Assembly (NCBI RefSeq): GCF_900094795.1
Contig: NZ_FMBC01000021.1
Coordinates: 1 to 64,000, forward strand
Direction of reading: 5' to 3'
DNA: 64,000 bases
Source of the DNA: Kosakonia oryziphila
GTDB taxonomy: Bacteria; Pseudomonadota; Gammaproteobacteria; Enterobacterales; Enterobacteriaceae
This document shows, piece after piece, positions 21,666-29,365 of the stretch. A model generated the notes under the pieces. It was not told the DNA's origin. It searched no databases and was given only the letters and a program-made list of their open reading frames with translations. Position numbers and translations under genes: made by a program. Position 1 is the first letter of the stretch. Every line of letters starts with the position of its first letter.

Positions 21666-22805
21666 ATGCAACACACAGCCACAGAAATGCCTGTCGGAAA
21701 GTTTAAAAAAATAAGAGCACTCAACAGACGTCGTAATTACTTTATAAAAAAAATACGTATGTTGATACGCGTTTATATCGCTAAAATGCTATGGGATAGT
21801 CCTGTCCGAAGTGAGCCAAATTTAATCTCAGCGAGAAAAGTTCTGTTGATGCGCAACGAAGGGGCAATTGGCGACGTCGTCGTCGATTCAGCACTGGTTA
21901 AATGTCTGCACGAATCTGGGTATATCGTTGATTTTCTGCTGACAAAATCAAACCGCGAGGTAATGCGCTATAACCCCCGCATTCGCCATATCTACGAGGC
22001 AGAGGATGTCACTTCCTCCAGCTATCTCAAAAAATTCACCCATAATGTCCCCCACTCTGTGGTTACCGAATTAGCTAATAATAAATACGATATTGTTATC
22101 GATCCCTCCCTTCTTGATATCCCGGTGCATCGGTTGTTGTTGTTAAGACAAATAAATGCCAAAGCCGTGTTAGGATTTAATAAGTGGCCCTCTATTAATC
22201 ATTATACGAAATCCTTTGATTTTGATTGCGCAAACTGGCATGTCAGTAAAACCTTTTTTTGCATCGCAGATTGCATGCAATTAGATAAAAAACAACTGGA
22301 AACTTATGAACTGCATATCCCCCAGGATATTTATGCTGAGACGCAACAATTTCTGGCAGCCATCGAAGGCCGTAAGGTTATCATTAATATCTTTGCCAGC
22401 AATAAGGATCGCTGTTTATCCCAGACGCAACTTGCGGCAATTATTGAACAGTTGCAGTCCACTTATCCTGCAGTAAATATTATTCTGCTCGATCACCGCA
22501 AAGAGATCCGCCTGTCCCTCCCCGACAGAGTCGTCGTAAATCCCTTTAAAACCCTGCATCATGCGATGGCTCTTATTGCACAAGCCGACCTGATTATCTC
22601 ACCCGATACCTCGATCGTGCATATAGCGGCAGCCTGGCAGAAACCGCTCATTGCTATTTACAAAAATGTACGCCTCAATAATCAGCTTTGGGCACCAGGA
22701 TATGAAAACGCAAGGCAGATCATCATCAAATATGGAAAGGTGCATCAAAAACAGGATATCGCCAGTTTAATCATGGCGGAAATAGATCCTGTGCGATTGA
22801 GATAA
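21666..22805 (+). CDS. Glycosyltransferase family 9 (heptosyltransferase-like) protein
   Basis: The product has about 379 residues. It starts with a very basic region (KKIRALNRRRNYFIKKIRML), then VLLMRNEGAIGDVVVDSALV, the N-terminal GT9 loop, and later KVIINIFASNKDRC and ADLIISPDTSIVHIAAAWQKPLIAIY, the donor-binding motif of heptosyltransferases (D-T-hxH-hA). It probably transfers a sugar to lipopolysaccharide core or another surface glycan; donor and acceptor are unknown. ATG 21666 is preferred over GTG 21663 because AAGG lies eight bases upstream. The gene is AT-rich compared with thrS and stands alone, far from any waa cluster, which suggests horizontal gain. Confidence 0.75.
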   Translation: MQHTATEMPVGKFKKIRALNRRRNYFIKKIRMLIRVYIAKMLWDSPVRSEPNLISARKVLLMRNEGAIGDVVVDSALVKCLHESGYIVDFLLTKSNREVMRYNPRIRHIYEAEDVTSSSYLKKFTHNVPHSVVTELANNKYDIVIDPSLLDIPVHRLLLLRQINAKAVLGFNKWPSINHYTKSFDFDCANWHVSKTFFCIADCMQLDKKQLETYELHIPQDIYAETQQFLAAIEGRKVIINIFASNKDRCLSQTQLAAIIEQLQSTYPAVNIILLDHRKEIRLSLPDRVVVNPFKTLHHAMALIAQADLIISPDTSIVHIAAAWQKPLIAIYKNVRLNNQLWAPGYENARQIIIKYGKVHQKQDIASLIMAEIDPVRLR

Positions 22806-23178
22806 CACATTTCCTGCGTGAATTATCGGTTCCCAACAACCGACAATTCAGCGAGTTAGCTCCCGATACGGCGCATTGCATTATCACACCAGCGGTAACC
22901 ATCCACCACAGCCTTGGCCAGCCGCAGAAAAGACGTATAAAACGGGATTTCCGGGATATAACAGCAAAGGAGTACTTTTTATTCACCCCAGCGTGGCAGT
23001 CCTGCATGTCTGAAAACAGGATATTCATAAACGGCAGTGATGAATGTTAATGTAAAAAAAGGTTTCAAAATTAATCAAATAGCATGCGTTTAATCTGATT
23101 TTTAGTGGTCACCTTGACACAACAGTACCACTGGCAGTCTAGTTGGCTTCCCATTAACATCTAACTCAATGATAAAGC
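22806..23178 (+). other. Gap with a start-less open frame, possible gene remnant
   Basis: No complete gene is seen. One plus frame, beginning inside the end of the glycosyltransferase gene and ending at TAA 23048-23050, stays open for over 80 codons and reads LRELSVPNNRQFSELAPDTA, then TIHHSLGQPQKRRIKRDF and KEYFLFTPAWQSC. It has no plausible start codon until ATG 23007. It looks protein-like and may be the tail of a lost gene, but I cannot name a family. The last 120 bases are AT-rich spacer. Confidence 0.3.
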
Positions 23179-23301
23179 ATGGCAATCGTTTATACCGTTA
23201 TTATTATCGCACTCCTTGCGATCATTATTTTTTCTTTTTATAAGCACCACAGCATTAAATCAGCAAGAAGCTTACCGGATCGTCATAAAAAGCGGCGCTA
23301 A
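23179..23301 (+). CDS. 40-residue single-pass membrane peptide
   Basis: The ORF encodes MAIVYTVIIIALLAIIIFSF, then YKHHSIKSARSLPDRHKKRR and stop. One hydrophobic helix of about 17 residues is followed by a strongly basic tail, which predicts insertion with the C-terminus in the cytoplasm. Such 30-50 residue membrane proteins are common in enteric bacteria, often stress-induced. The ribosome site is weak (GATAAAG). A terminator follows at 23342. I do not recognise a named family; it is not YniD. Confidence 0.5.
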   Translation: MAIVYTVIIIALLAIIIFSFYKHHSIKSARSLPDRHKKRR

Positions 23302-23341
23302 CGGCACACATCTACTTTGAAAGACAGATCCGCACTCATAC

Positions 23342-23367
23342 AAGGCACGCGCAAGCGTGCCTTTCTA
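23342..23367. terminator. Bidirectional terminator between the small membrane ORF and fumD
   Basis: A perfect 9-bp stem AAGGCACGC / GCGTGCCTT with loop GCAA is followed by TTTC on the plus strand. It lies between two convergent genes and can serve both. Confidence 0.7.
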
Positions 23368-23373
23368 CATTTA

Positions 23374-23586
23374 TCAGGATTGATATCCCAGCGCGCGGAT
23401 CACGGTTTCCATTGCTTCCTGCGTTAACGCAGAACGCGTGACTCGCTTATTTGCCAGCATCGTTCTGACCACGCCGGCAATGACAATATGCTTTGGCTCC
23501 TGCCCCAGATCGCGCATCTCGAGCACTACCTTCCCCACCACCCGGCACATCTCCTCGTATAACGCCGCATCTTTGGAATTCCCCAT
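23374..23586 (-). CDS. fumD: Fumarase D family small protein
   Basis: The product has 70 residues: MGNSKDAALYEEMCRVVGKV, then VLEMRDLGQEPKHIVIAGVV and a C-terminal ETVIRALGYQS. It matches FumD (YdhZ) of E. coli closely as I recall it. FumD was described as a small protein with fumarase activity, although its physiological role is debated. In K-12 the gene lies near pykF and not next to thrS, so the location here is different. It starts at ATG with a GGAG-like site upstream and ends before a bidirectional terminator. Confidence 0.8.
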   Translation of the reverse strand: MGNSKDAALYEEMCRVVGKVVLEMRDLGQEPKHIVIAGVVRTMLANKRVTRSALTQEAMETVIRALGYQS

Positions 23587-23718
23587 TGCTCCTCCGGTTG
23601 TTGTGGTTTTTACCTGGCTTAATTGGCATCAGGATAGGGATAAACCGCCTCTTTGTAACCCCTGTAAATAACTTCCTTCACTTTCAAGCAGGTGTACACA
23701 TATTAAGCCGACTGATAA

Positions 23719-23895
23719 ATGCTGGCGCAACAAAATGTGGCCACTCAGGCGGCAAAAAGCCGTATCGAAGACGCGGATTATGCGCTGGAAACCAGCAAGA
23801 TGGTGAAAGCACAAATATTACAACAGGGGCAGGATGCCGTACTCAAAGGGGCAAACCAGTCGGCAGAAAATATTTTGTCTTTGCTTCGGAGTTAA
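23719..23895 (+). pseudogene. Flagellin C-terminal fragment
   Basis: A 58-codon frame encodes MLAQQNVATQAAKSRIEDAD, then YALETSKMVKAQILQQGQDA, and ends NQSAENILSLLRS. This is the conserved C-terminal D0/D1 segment of bacterial flagellin, which in FliC reads RIEDADYA.EVSNM.KAQILQQ and ends VLSLLR. Everything upstream (D0/D1 N-terminus, central domains) is missing, and a TAA stop directly precedes the ATG. It is too short to polymerise. No other flagellar gene is near. It is best read as the remnant of a lost flagellin gene, although it still has a clean frame. Confidence 0.75.
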
Positions 23896-24054
23896 ACAGC
23901 TAATCTATTTACCAACAGATGTTTTTAAAGAACACCTCAGTTTTCGTCAATATGCGATAAAATACAGGTGTTAATTTTACATTACGATATAAATACAAAA
24001 ACCGGTACTACACTCTCCGGTTTTTCAAACTTAATGAATTAACCAGGAATCTAC

Positions 24055-24270
24055 TTAATTCCATTCACCGGCAACCAGCGTATGTGCATCAAATGCCTGA
24101 TCGTTGGTTCCGTGAGCAGATTGCGCGACTGGCACCATATTGGAACCCGCTTCGATGTTAGTGATATTCGTGTTGCTCTGACTGGCTGAAGTGGCAGGCT
24201 GAGCCGCGAAGACGCCAAAAGAGAGTGCAGAAAGCACCATGGCAACTGCGGCAGTTTTGATTGTTTTCAT
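24055..24270 (-). CDS. 71-residue exported protein of unknown function
   Basis: The start MKTIKTAAVAMVLSALSFGV, with FAAQ following, is a clear Sec signal peptide cut after FAA. The mature part of about 47 residues is rich in Ser, Asn, Thr and Ala (QPATSASQSNTNITNIEAGS) and ends HTLVAGEWN. It has no Cys and no known motif. I chose ATG 24270 because the signal peptide begins there; the frame is open 27 codons further upstream. It lies downstream of ydiY on the same strand with a 250-base gap, so it is probably transcribed alone. Confidence 0.6.
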   Translation of the reverse strand: MKTIKTAAVAMVLSALSFGVFAAQPATSASQSNTNITNIEAGSNMVPVAQSAHGTNDQAFDAHTLVAGEWN

Positions 24271-24484
24271 AGTTGAGTTCTCTTTCTGTAATACAAACAT
24301 TATTGGCTTGGCCGTTTTTTTGCTTGTAATACCAGTGTAGATCTGCATCACACCTTTGCCCAGCCAATTTATTTATCCATTCGTGTCAAATAAACTGAAT
24401 ATGTGTCCAGCTAATTAATTATGAAGGCAATGTGGAGAGAAAATTAACTTAAATAAAATTGAATATAAAGCGCGGGAAATAGTA

Positions 24485-24517
24485 CAGATAAAAACAGTGG
24501 GCCGGAATTTCCGGCCC
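24485..24517 (-). terminator. ydiY terminator
   Basis: The palindrome GGGCCGGAA-T-TTCCGGCCC lies seven bases past the ydiY stop and is followed on the minus strand by TTTTTATCTG. Confidence 0.75.
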
Positions 24518-24523
24518 GGCGTA

Positions 24524-25279
24524 TCACATTTTATAACCTAACGTTACCGTCGTTCTGCGATCGGTATGATCCGGCGCAGTTGAAGGCGGCTGGGAGTTCC
24601 AGGTCAGGTTGTAACTCATCTTCAAGGCAAAGTGGGCGTTAATTGCCACTTCCAGCGCTGTTTCTGAGTTCACTGTGGTATCGTCCGCACCAAACACAGA
24701 CACACCCTGCGTGAATTTAGTGGTATCGGTCATTTGCCAGGTATAAGTACCGGATGCATAACCCAACGCGGTGGTTTTGGTGTTGTCATCGGTGTACTTG
24801 TCGTAACGAACACCAGGACCGAATTCAAAGCGCAGGCTATGAACCGGGCCATTCAGGAACTGGCGACCATAACCGGCGGTAAACACATCGCGGTCCTGAT
24901 AACCGTTATAGCGATCGGTCAACCAACTGGCCTGGCCGAAAATATAGTCATAATCCGTCATGTTATAACGGCTACGGCCGCCAACGGCGTATTTCTCAGA
25001 CGAACGAACATCGTTCGATGAGGTATTACTGGCGTTGCCCCACAGAGACCAGGCCGTGGTCTCGCCGTACCACGTCAGGGTGGAATCGGCAGTCAAAGAG
25101 GAGTTCTTTGTGTTGCCGGCCTGCGACAAGTAACCGCCGTTCACGCTACCTTCAAACGGGTGTTTCGCGGTGGATGGGTCATCCATGACAGTAAAAACGG
25201 TATCATTTGCGGCGGCATTCATTGCCGCAAATACGCCCGCGACCAGTGCAAACGCGGGTACTGTCTTCAAAAGCTTCAT
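24524..25279 (-). CDS. ydiY: YdiY, DUF481 outer-membrane-type protein
   Basis: The product has 251 residues with an N-terminal signal peptide (MKLLKTVPAFALVAGVFAAM, cut near NAAA). The mature part has the alternating pattern of a beta barrel and ends in an aromatic-rich strand (TTVTLGYKM). It belongs to the DUF481 family (salt-induced outer membrane protein). In E. coli ydiY is induced by acid and its role is unknown. K-12 YdiY is one residue longer and clearly orthologous. It is divergent from pfkB, as in K-12. Confidence 0.93.
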   Translation of the reverse strand: MKLLKTVPAFALVAGVFAAMNAAANDTVFTVMDDPSTAKHPFEGSVNGGYLSQAGNTKNSSLTADSTLTWYGETTAWSLWGNASNTSSNDVRSSEKYAVGGRSRYNMTDYDYIFGQASWLTDRYNGYQDRDVFTAGYGRQFLNGPVHSLRFEFGPGVRYDKYTDDNTKTTALGYASGTYTWQMTDTTKFTQGVSVFGADDTTVNSETALEVAINAHFALKMSYNLTWNSQPPSTAPDHTDRRTTVTLGYKM

Positions 25280-25571
25280 TTTTTAGAGTCCGAACAGCAA
25301 AAAAAAAGAGACCATCACGGTCCCGGAAACTTTCATCAGGATCAACGAGTAACGTTCCAAAGAAAGATAACAAATTATAAAAAGGCCGCTTAAACATATC
25401 AATGAAATCTTATTGGAATTTTTGAATAAGAGAGATCTCGAAAACAACAAAATGGTTATTAATCCTCTAAGCCAATTTAATCGATACCATATTTAAATCA
25501 GGCTGTTATTTCCTTTCCCTTCGCTTGATTCAGTGCCAGGATTACTGCAACCGAAGAAAAAGGAGGTCATC

Positions 25572-26504
25572 ATGGTCGCGATTTATACTTTGACGCTGGC
25601 ACCTTCCCTGGACAGCGCAACATTAACGCCGCAGATTTATCCAGAAGGGAAACTGCGCTGCACTGCACCTGTTTTTGAGCCCGGTGGCGGCGGCATTAAT
25701 GTCGCAAGAGCCATTACCCATCTTGGCGGTAAAGCCACAGCGATTTTTCCGGCCGGTGGCGCAACCGGCGAACACCTGACGGCGCTGTTAGCGGATGAAA
25801 ACGTGCCAACTATCAGCATCAACGCCAAAGACTGGACACGGCAGAACCTACATGTTCACGTTGAATCCAGCGACGAGCAGTACCGCTTTGTCATGCCGGG
25901 CGCCAGCCTCAGTGAAGATGAGTTTCGTCAGCTCGAAGAAAAAGTGCTCATCATTGAGCCAGGCTCGTTACTGGTGGTGAGCGGCAGTCTGCCGCCAGGC
26001 ATTACCGTCGGGAAACTGACACAACTTATAAAAACTGCACAGCAACATGGTCTACGCTGCATCGTTGACAGTTCCGGCGAAGCCCTTAGCGCTGCACTGG
26101 CTATCGGCAATATCGAACTGGTTAAACCGAATCAGAAAGAACTGAGCGCGCTGGTGGGGCGGGAGTTGACCCAGCCGGATGATGTGCGCAAGGCAGCACA
26201 GGAGATCGTTGATAGCGGTAAAGCGCTGCGCGTCGTCGTATCCCTGGGTCCTCAGGGTGCGCTGGCCGTCGATGCGAACCAATGTGTGCAGATCGTACCA
26301 CCGCCGATGAAAAGTCAGAGCACGGTAGGCGCTGGCGACAGTATGGTGGGTGCGATGACGCTAAAACTGGCGCAGGACGCGCCGCTGGACGATATGGTCC
26401 GTTACGGTGTTGCCGCCGGGAGCGCCGCCACGATTAACCATGGTACTCGCCTGTGCGCGCTGGCCGACACGCAAAAGATCTATGATTACTTGCGTAATGC
26501 CTGA
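25572..26504 (+). CDS. pfkB: 6-phosphofructokinase II
   Basis: PfkB phosphorylates fructose 6-phosphate to fructose 1,6-bisphosphate and is the minor glycolytic isozyme of the ribokinase (PfkB) family. The product has 310 residues from MVAIYTLTLAPSLDSATLTP, with AGGAGG six bases before the ATG. The PfkB signatures are EPGGGGINVARAITHLGG and the ATP/Mg site STVGAGDSMVGAM, with the catalytic Asp in GAGD. It is followed by ydiZ on the same strand. Confidence 0.97.
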   Translation: MVAIYTLTLAPSLDSATLTPQIYPEGKLRCTAPVFEPGGGGINVARAITHLGGKATAIFPAGGATGEHLTALLADENVPTISINAKDWTRQNLHVHVESSDEQYRFVMPGASLSEDEFRQLEEKVLIIEPGSLLVVSGSLPPGITVGKLTQLIKTAQQHGLRCIVDSSGEALSAALAIGNIELVKPNQKELSALVGRELTQPDDVRKAAQEIVDSGKALRVVVSLGPQGALAVDANQCVQIVPPPMKSQSTVGAGDSMVGAMTLKLAQDAPLDDMVRYGVAAGSAATINHGTRLCALADTQKIYDYLRNA

Positions 26505-26568
26505 AAATCGACAAATAGCGCCTGACGACTATGCTAAAAAAACCTTCATGATTACAACGAGGTGACAT

Positions 26569-26859
26569 ATGAGCAGCGGCGACATCACGCGCTACGTAGT
26601 AGTGGTGAAATTTCATGAGCAAAGCCTGGTCGAAATTAACGAGCTAAATAACTACTTTACACGTGCGGGTTTCCTGCTCACGATGACCGATGACGATGGC
26701 AATGTTCACGATCTAGGTACCAACACCTTTGGGCTTATCAGTGCACTCGATGAACAGGAAGTGCTTGAACTCGCCCATGGATTAGCCGCCGCTGCGGTGG
26801 CTGAAGAGGCCGACATTACTGTCAGCACCTGGGAGGCGTGGCAGCCAAAAGAGCATTAA
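26569..26859 (+). CDS. ydiZ: YdiZ, small conserved enteric protein
   Basis: The product has 96 residues, starts MSSGDITRYVVVVKFHEQSL and continues with NELNNYFTRAGFLLTMTDDDGNVHDLGTNTFGL, ending in a Glu- and Ala-rich helix and TWEAWQPKEH. It is the same length and in the same place after pfkB as K-12 YdiZ. The function is unknown. No membrane segment or signal peptide is seen. GAGGTG lies six bases before the ATG. Confidence 0.9.
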   Translation: MSSGDITRYVVVVKFHEQSLVEINELNNYFTRAGFLLTMTDDDGNVHDLGTNTFGLISALDEQEVLELAHGLAAAAVAEEADITVSTWEAWQPKEH

Positions 26860-26964
26860 GTGCCATGGCGGACCATCTGACCCGCAGGTGTGCGTTACGT
26901 CGTATTTTTTCACAGCTTTAGTGCGCTAACCTTATGATCTGGCTGATTACATGGGAGAGACATC

Positions 26965-27825
26965 ATGTGGCAAGCGATAAGTAGTCTGTTACGCGAACAA
27001 CTGGGAAGTGGCCAGATTGAGCAGCGGGATGAGCTGCCAGGCGGCGAAATACATGCTGCATGGCATGCCCGTTACGCGGGCCATGAACTTTTCGTTAAAT
27101 GCGATGAACGTGAACTGTTGCCTATTTTTACCGCCGAAGCCGATCAGCTCTCGCTGTTGGCGCGCAGCAATACGGTAAAGGTGCCAACTGTATGGGCTGT
27201 GGGCAGCGATCGTGACTACAGCTTTCTGGTCATGGAGTATCTCCCTGCCCGTCCGCTGGATGCGCACAACGCGTTTCTGCTCGGTCAGCAACTGGCACGC
27301 CTGCATCAGTGGAGCGATCAACCGCAGTTTGGCCTCGATTTTGATAACGACCTTTCCACTACGCCACAGCCCAACGCCTGGCAGCGCCGCTGGTCAACGT
27401 TTTTTGCCGAACAGCGTATTGGCTGGCAGTTGGAGCTGGCGGCAGAAAAAGGTATGGAGTTCGGCAATATCGACGCCATTGTCGAGCATGTTCAGCAGCG
27501 CCTGAGCGCCCACCAACCGCAGCCGTCATTACTGCATGGCGATCTGTGGTCCGATAACTGTGCGCTGGGGCCAGACGGTCCTTATATTTACGATCCGGCC
27601 TGTTACTGGGGCGATCGGGAGTGCGATCTGGCGATGCTGCCGCTGCATCCGGACCAGCCGCCGCAGATTTACGACGGCTACCAGTCAGTCTCGCCATTGC
27701 CCCTTGATTTTCCCGAACGTCAGCCGATCTACCAGCTTTATACGCTTTTCAACCGGGCCATTCTTTTTGGCGGCGAACATCTGCTGAACGCACAAAAAGC
27801 GCTTGATCGAGTACTGGCAGCGTAG
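26965..27825 (+). CDS. yniA: Fructosamine kinase family protein YniA
   Basis: YniA belongs to the fructosamine/ketosamine-3-kinase family, which phosphorylates ketoamine-modified sugars or proteins; its E. coli substrate is unsettled. The product has 286 residues. Kinase-like elements are SFLVMEYLPARPL (hinge), SLLHGDLWSDNCAL (catalytic loop with HGDLW..N) and IYDPACYWGDRECDLAML (metal-binding DPA). It is the K-12 length and in the K-12 position, with an inverted repeat just downstream. Confidence 0.94.
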   Translation: MWQAISSLLREQLGSGQIEQRDELPGGEIHAAWHARYAGHELFVKCDERELLPIFTAEADQLSLLARSNTVKVPTVWAVGSDRDYSFLVMEYLPARPLDAHNAFLLGQQLARLHQWSDQPQFGLDFDNDLSTTPQPNAWQRRWSTFFAEQRIGWQLELAAEKGMEFGNIDAIVEHVQQRLSAHQPQPSLLHGDLWSDNCALGPDGPYIYDPACYWGDRECDLAMLPLHPDQPPQIYDGYQSVSPLPLDFPERQPIYQLYTLFNRAILFGGEHLLNAQKALDRVLAA

Positions 27826-27830
27826 AACAG

Positions 27831-27864
27831 ACAGGCCCGGGAGCGTTATTGCTTGCGGGCCTGT
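27831..27864. repeat. Inverted repeat after yniA
   Basis: ACAGGCCCG and CGGGCCTGT form a perfect 9-bp stem around 16 bases. It lies between the convergent genes yniA and yniB and could act as a weak terminator for both, although it lacks a T run. Confidence 0.6.
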
Positions 27865-27870
27865 GACTAC

Positions 27871-28407
27871 TTACAAAAAGCCCAGCAGTGAAAAGAAGAA
27901 GTAGCCCGCGATAATCATAATCACCGGCAGCACATACAGTGGGAAAACTTGCAGCAGAATGGTGTGGTGCGGCACGACAATGCGCGCTTCGATCTGCTCG
28001 CGAGACAACCCTTCTGGCCCTTTGGCTTGTTCAAGAATCATCTGATTTTCCACGCCTTCACGCAGAAAACGCGCCTGACGGCTCATGCGTGCGCCGGAAG
28101 CCTGCAACGCCAGACCAACAAAGATCAGCACGTAGATAAGCCAGAACACAATGTTCAGGCTATGATGGAAGTCGGGGGTCGGTGAGTTGTACCAGAAAAG
28201 GTTAAGGAAAGGCGTATTAAAACGCATCATATCAATCATCACATGCGCAAAATCCAGCATCACGGCACTAATGCCTGGCTGTTTTTCACTGTGGTCATAC
28301 ATAAATTTCAGCACAGAAATGACTGTCGAAATTACGGTCGGAATAAAAATCACCCAACCCAGAACGCGTTTCAGAATGGCGATGCGTCCAGCTTGTTGAT
28401 ACGTCAT
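27871..28407 (-). CDS. yniB: YniB, inner membrane protein
   Basis: The product has 178 residues from MTYQQAGRIAILKRVLGWVI, the K-12 length; eight upstream codons are open but not conserved. Three hydrophobic segments are visible: near the N-terminus (LGWVIFIPTVISTVISVL), in the middle (IVFWLIYVLIFVGLAL) and at the C-terminus (LYVLPVIMIIAGYFFFSLLG). It is predicted to be an inner membrane protein, function unknown. It is convergent with yniA and divergent from hxpB. Confidence 0.92.
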   Translation of the reverse strand: MTYQQAGRIAILKRVLGWVIFIPTVISTVISVLKFMYDHSEKQPGISAVMLDFAHVMIDMMRFNTPFLNLFWYNSPTPDFHHSLNIVFWLIYVLIFVGLALQASGARMSRQARFLREGVENQMILEQAKGPEGLSREQIEARIVVPHHTILLQVFPLYVLPVIMIIAGYFFFSLLGFL

Positions 28408-28553
28408 GGATTCCCCTTGTAAGTGACGCACTGTTTCCGCCTTAGTCTACCTGCTGATAATCATTTTCGCCTGATCTTTAAAGTCGGTATGATGAACGTT
28501 TAACCACATTTACCGTTTATTCCCGGCGACATGCCATAAAAAAGAGAGGTTTT

Positions 28554-29222
28554 ATGACAGCTCCGCGTCAAATTCATGCTGCCATTTTTGATATGGATGG
28601 ATTAATTATTGACTCCGAGCCACTATGGGATCGCGCCGAACTGGAGGTTGTGGCAAGCCTTGGCGTGGATATTAACCGACGTCATGAATTGCCCGACACG
28701 CTCGGCCTTCGCATCGACATGGTGGTGGAACTCTGGTACGCGCAGCAACCATGGAACGGCCCGGATCGCAAGGAAGTGACAGACCGCATTATTCAGCGTG
28801 CAATTTCACTGGTTGAAGAGAAACGCCCGCTACTGCCTGGAGTGCGTGAAGCCATTGCGTTGTGTAAGGCCAATGGCCTGCTGGTCGGGCTGGCCTCCGC
28901 GTCGCCGCTACATATGCTGGAAAAAGTGCTGGCGATGTTTGAACTACGCGACAACTTTGATGCGCTGGCCTCGGCGGAAAAACTCCCCTACAGCAAACCG
29001 CACCCGCAAGTGTATCTGGATTGTGCCGCCAAACTGGGCGTTGATCCGCTGACCTGCGTGGCGCTGGAAGATTCAGTCAATGGCATGATCGCCAGTAAAG
29101 CAGCGCGGATGCGATCGATTGTGGTACCGGATGAAGAACACCGCGCCGATCCTCGTTATGTGCTGGCTAATGCCAGGCTCACCAGCCTGGAACAACTCAC
29201 GCTAGCTCATATTTTCGGTTAA
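28554..29222 (+). CDS. hxpB: Hexitol phosphatase B (2-deoxyglucose-6-phosphatase)
   Basis: HxpB (YniC) is a HAD-superfamily phosphatase acting on sugar and hexitol phosphates. The product has 222 residues. HAD motif I is AIFDMDGLIIDSEP, motif II is SAS near residue 117, motif III has K in SKPHPQVY and motif IV is ALEDSVNGMIASKAA. An AGAGAGG site precedes the ATG. A terminator hairpin (29229-29257) separates it from the following dehydrogenase gene. Confidence 0.95.
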   Translation: MTAPRQIHAAIFDMDGLIIDSEPLWDRAELEVVASLGVDINRRHELPDTLGLRIDMVVELWYAQQPWNGPDRKEVTDRIIQRAISLVEEKRPLLPGVREAIALCKANGLLVGLASASPLHMLEKVLAMFELRDNFDALASAEKLPYSKPHPQVYLDCAAKLGVDPLTCVALEDSVNGMIASKAARMRSIVVPDEEHRADPRYVLANARLTSLEQLTLAHIFG

Positions 29223-29228
29223 TCCTGC

Positions 29229-29257
29229 CGGGGTAGCTGCTTTTGCTGCCCCTTTAT
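29229..29257 (+). terminator. hxpB terminator
   Basis: GGGGTAGC and GCTGCCCC pair (one G-T) around TGCTTTT and are followed by TTTATTTTT. It lies seven bases past the hxpB stop. Confidence 0.7.
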
Positions 29258-29260
29258 TTT

Positions 29261-29275
29261 TGAAACGCAGTTTCA
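29261..29275. promoter_or_regulatory. KdgR-like operator upstream of the kduD paralogue
   Basis: TGAAACGCAGTTTCA is a near-perfect palindrome flanked by T runs. It agrees with the KdgR consensus (TRAAAY-RYY-RTTTYA, flanked by AT) at all but one core position. KdgR represses pectin/hexuronate degradation genes in enteric bacteria. It lies 90 bases before the start of a kduD-like gene, which makes the match more convincing. A role as terminator stem cannot be excluded. Confidence 0.6.
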
Positions 29276-29365
29276 TTTTTATTTGTATTTTGCTTGCCCA
29301 CCTCCTATTCTGATCCCCAGGCGCTGATGCCCTGTCACAATAATAACGATTACGCCGGAGAGAAC

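Noticed and set aside
23695-23720. FliA (sigma-28) promoter before the flagellin fragment (GCCGACTGATAA)
   Set aside because: The -10 GCCGATAA is interrupted by extra bases and would lie directly at the start codon, so it cannot drive this frame.
25520-25560. Cra site upstream of pfkB (CTTGATTCAGTG)
   Set aside because: Only one half resembles the consensus, and pfkB is not an established Cra target.
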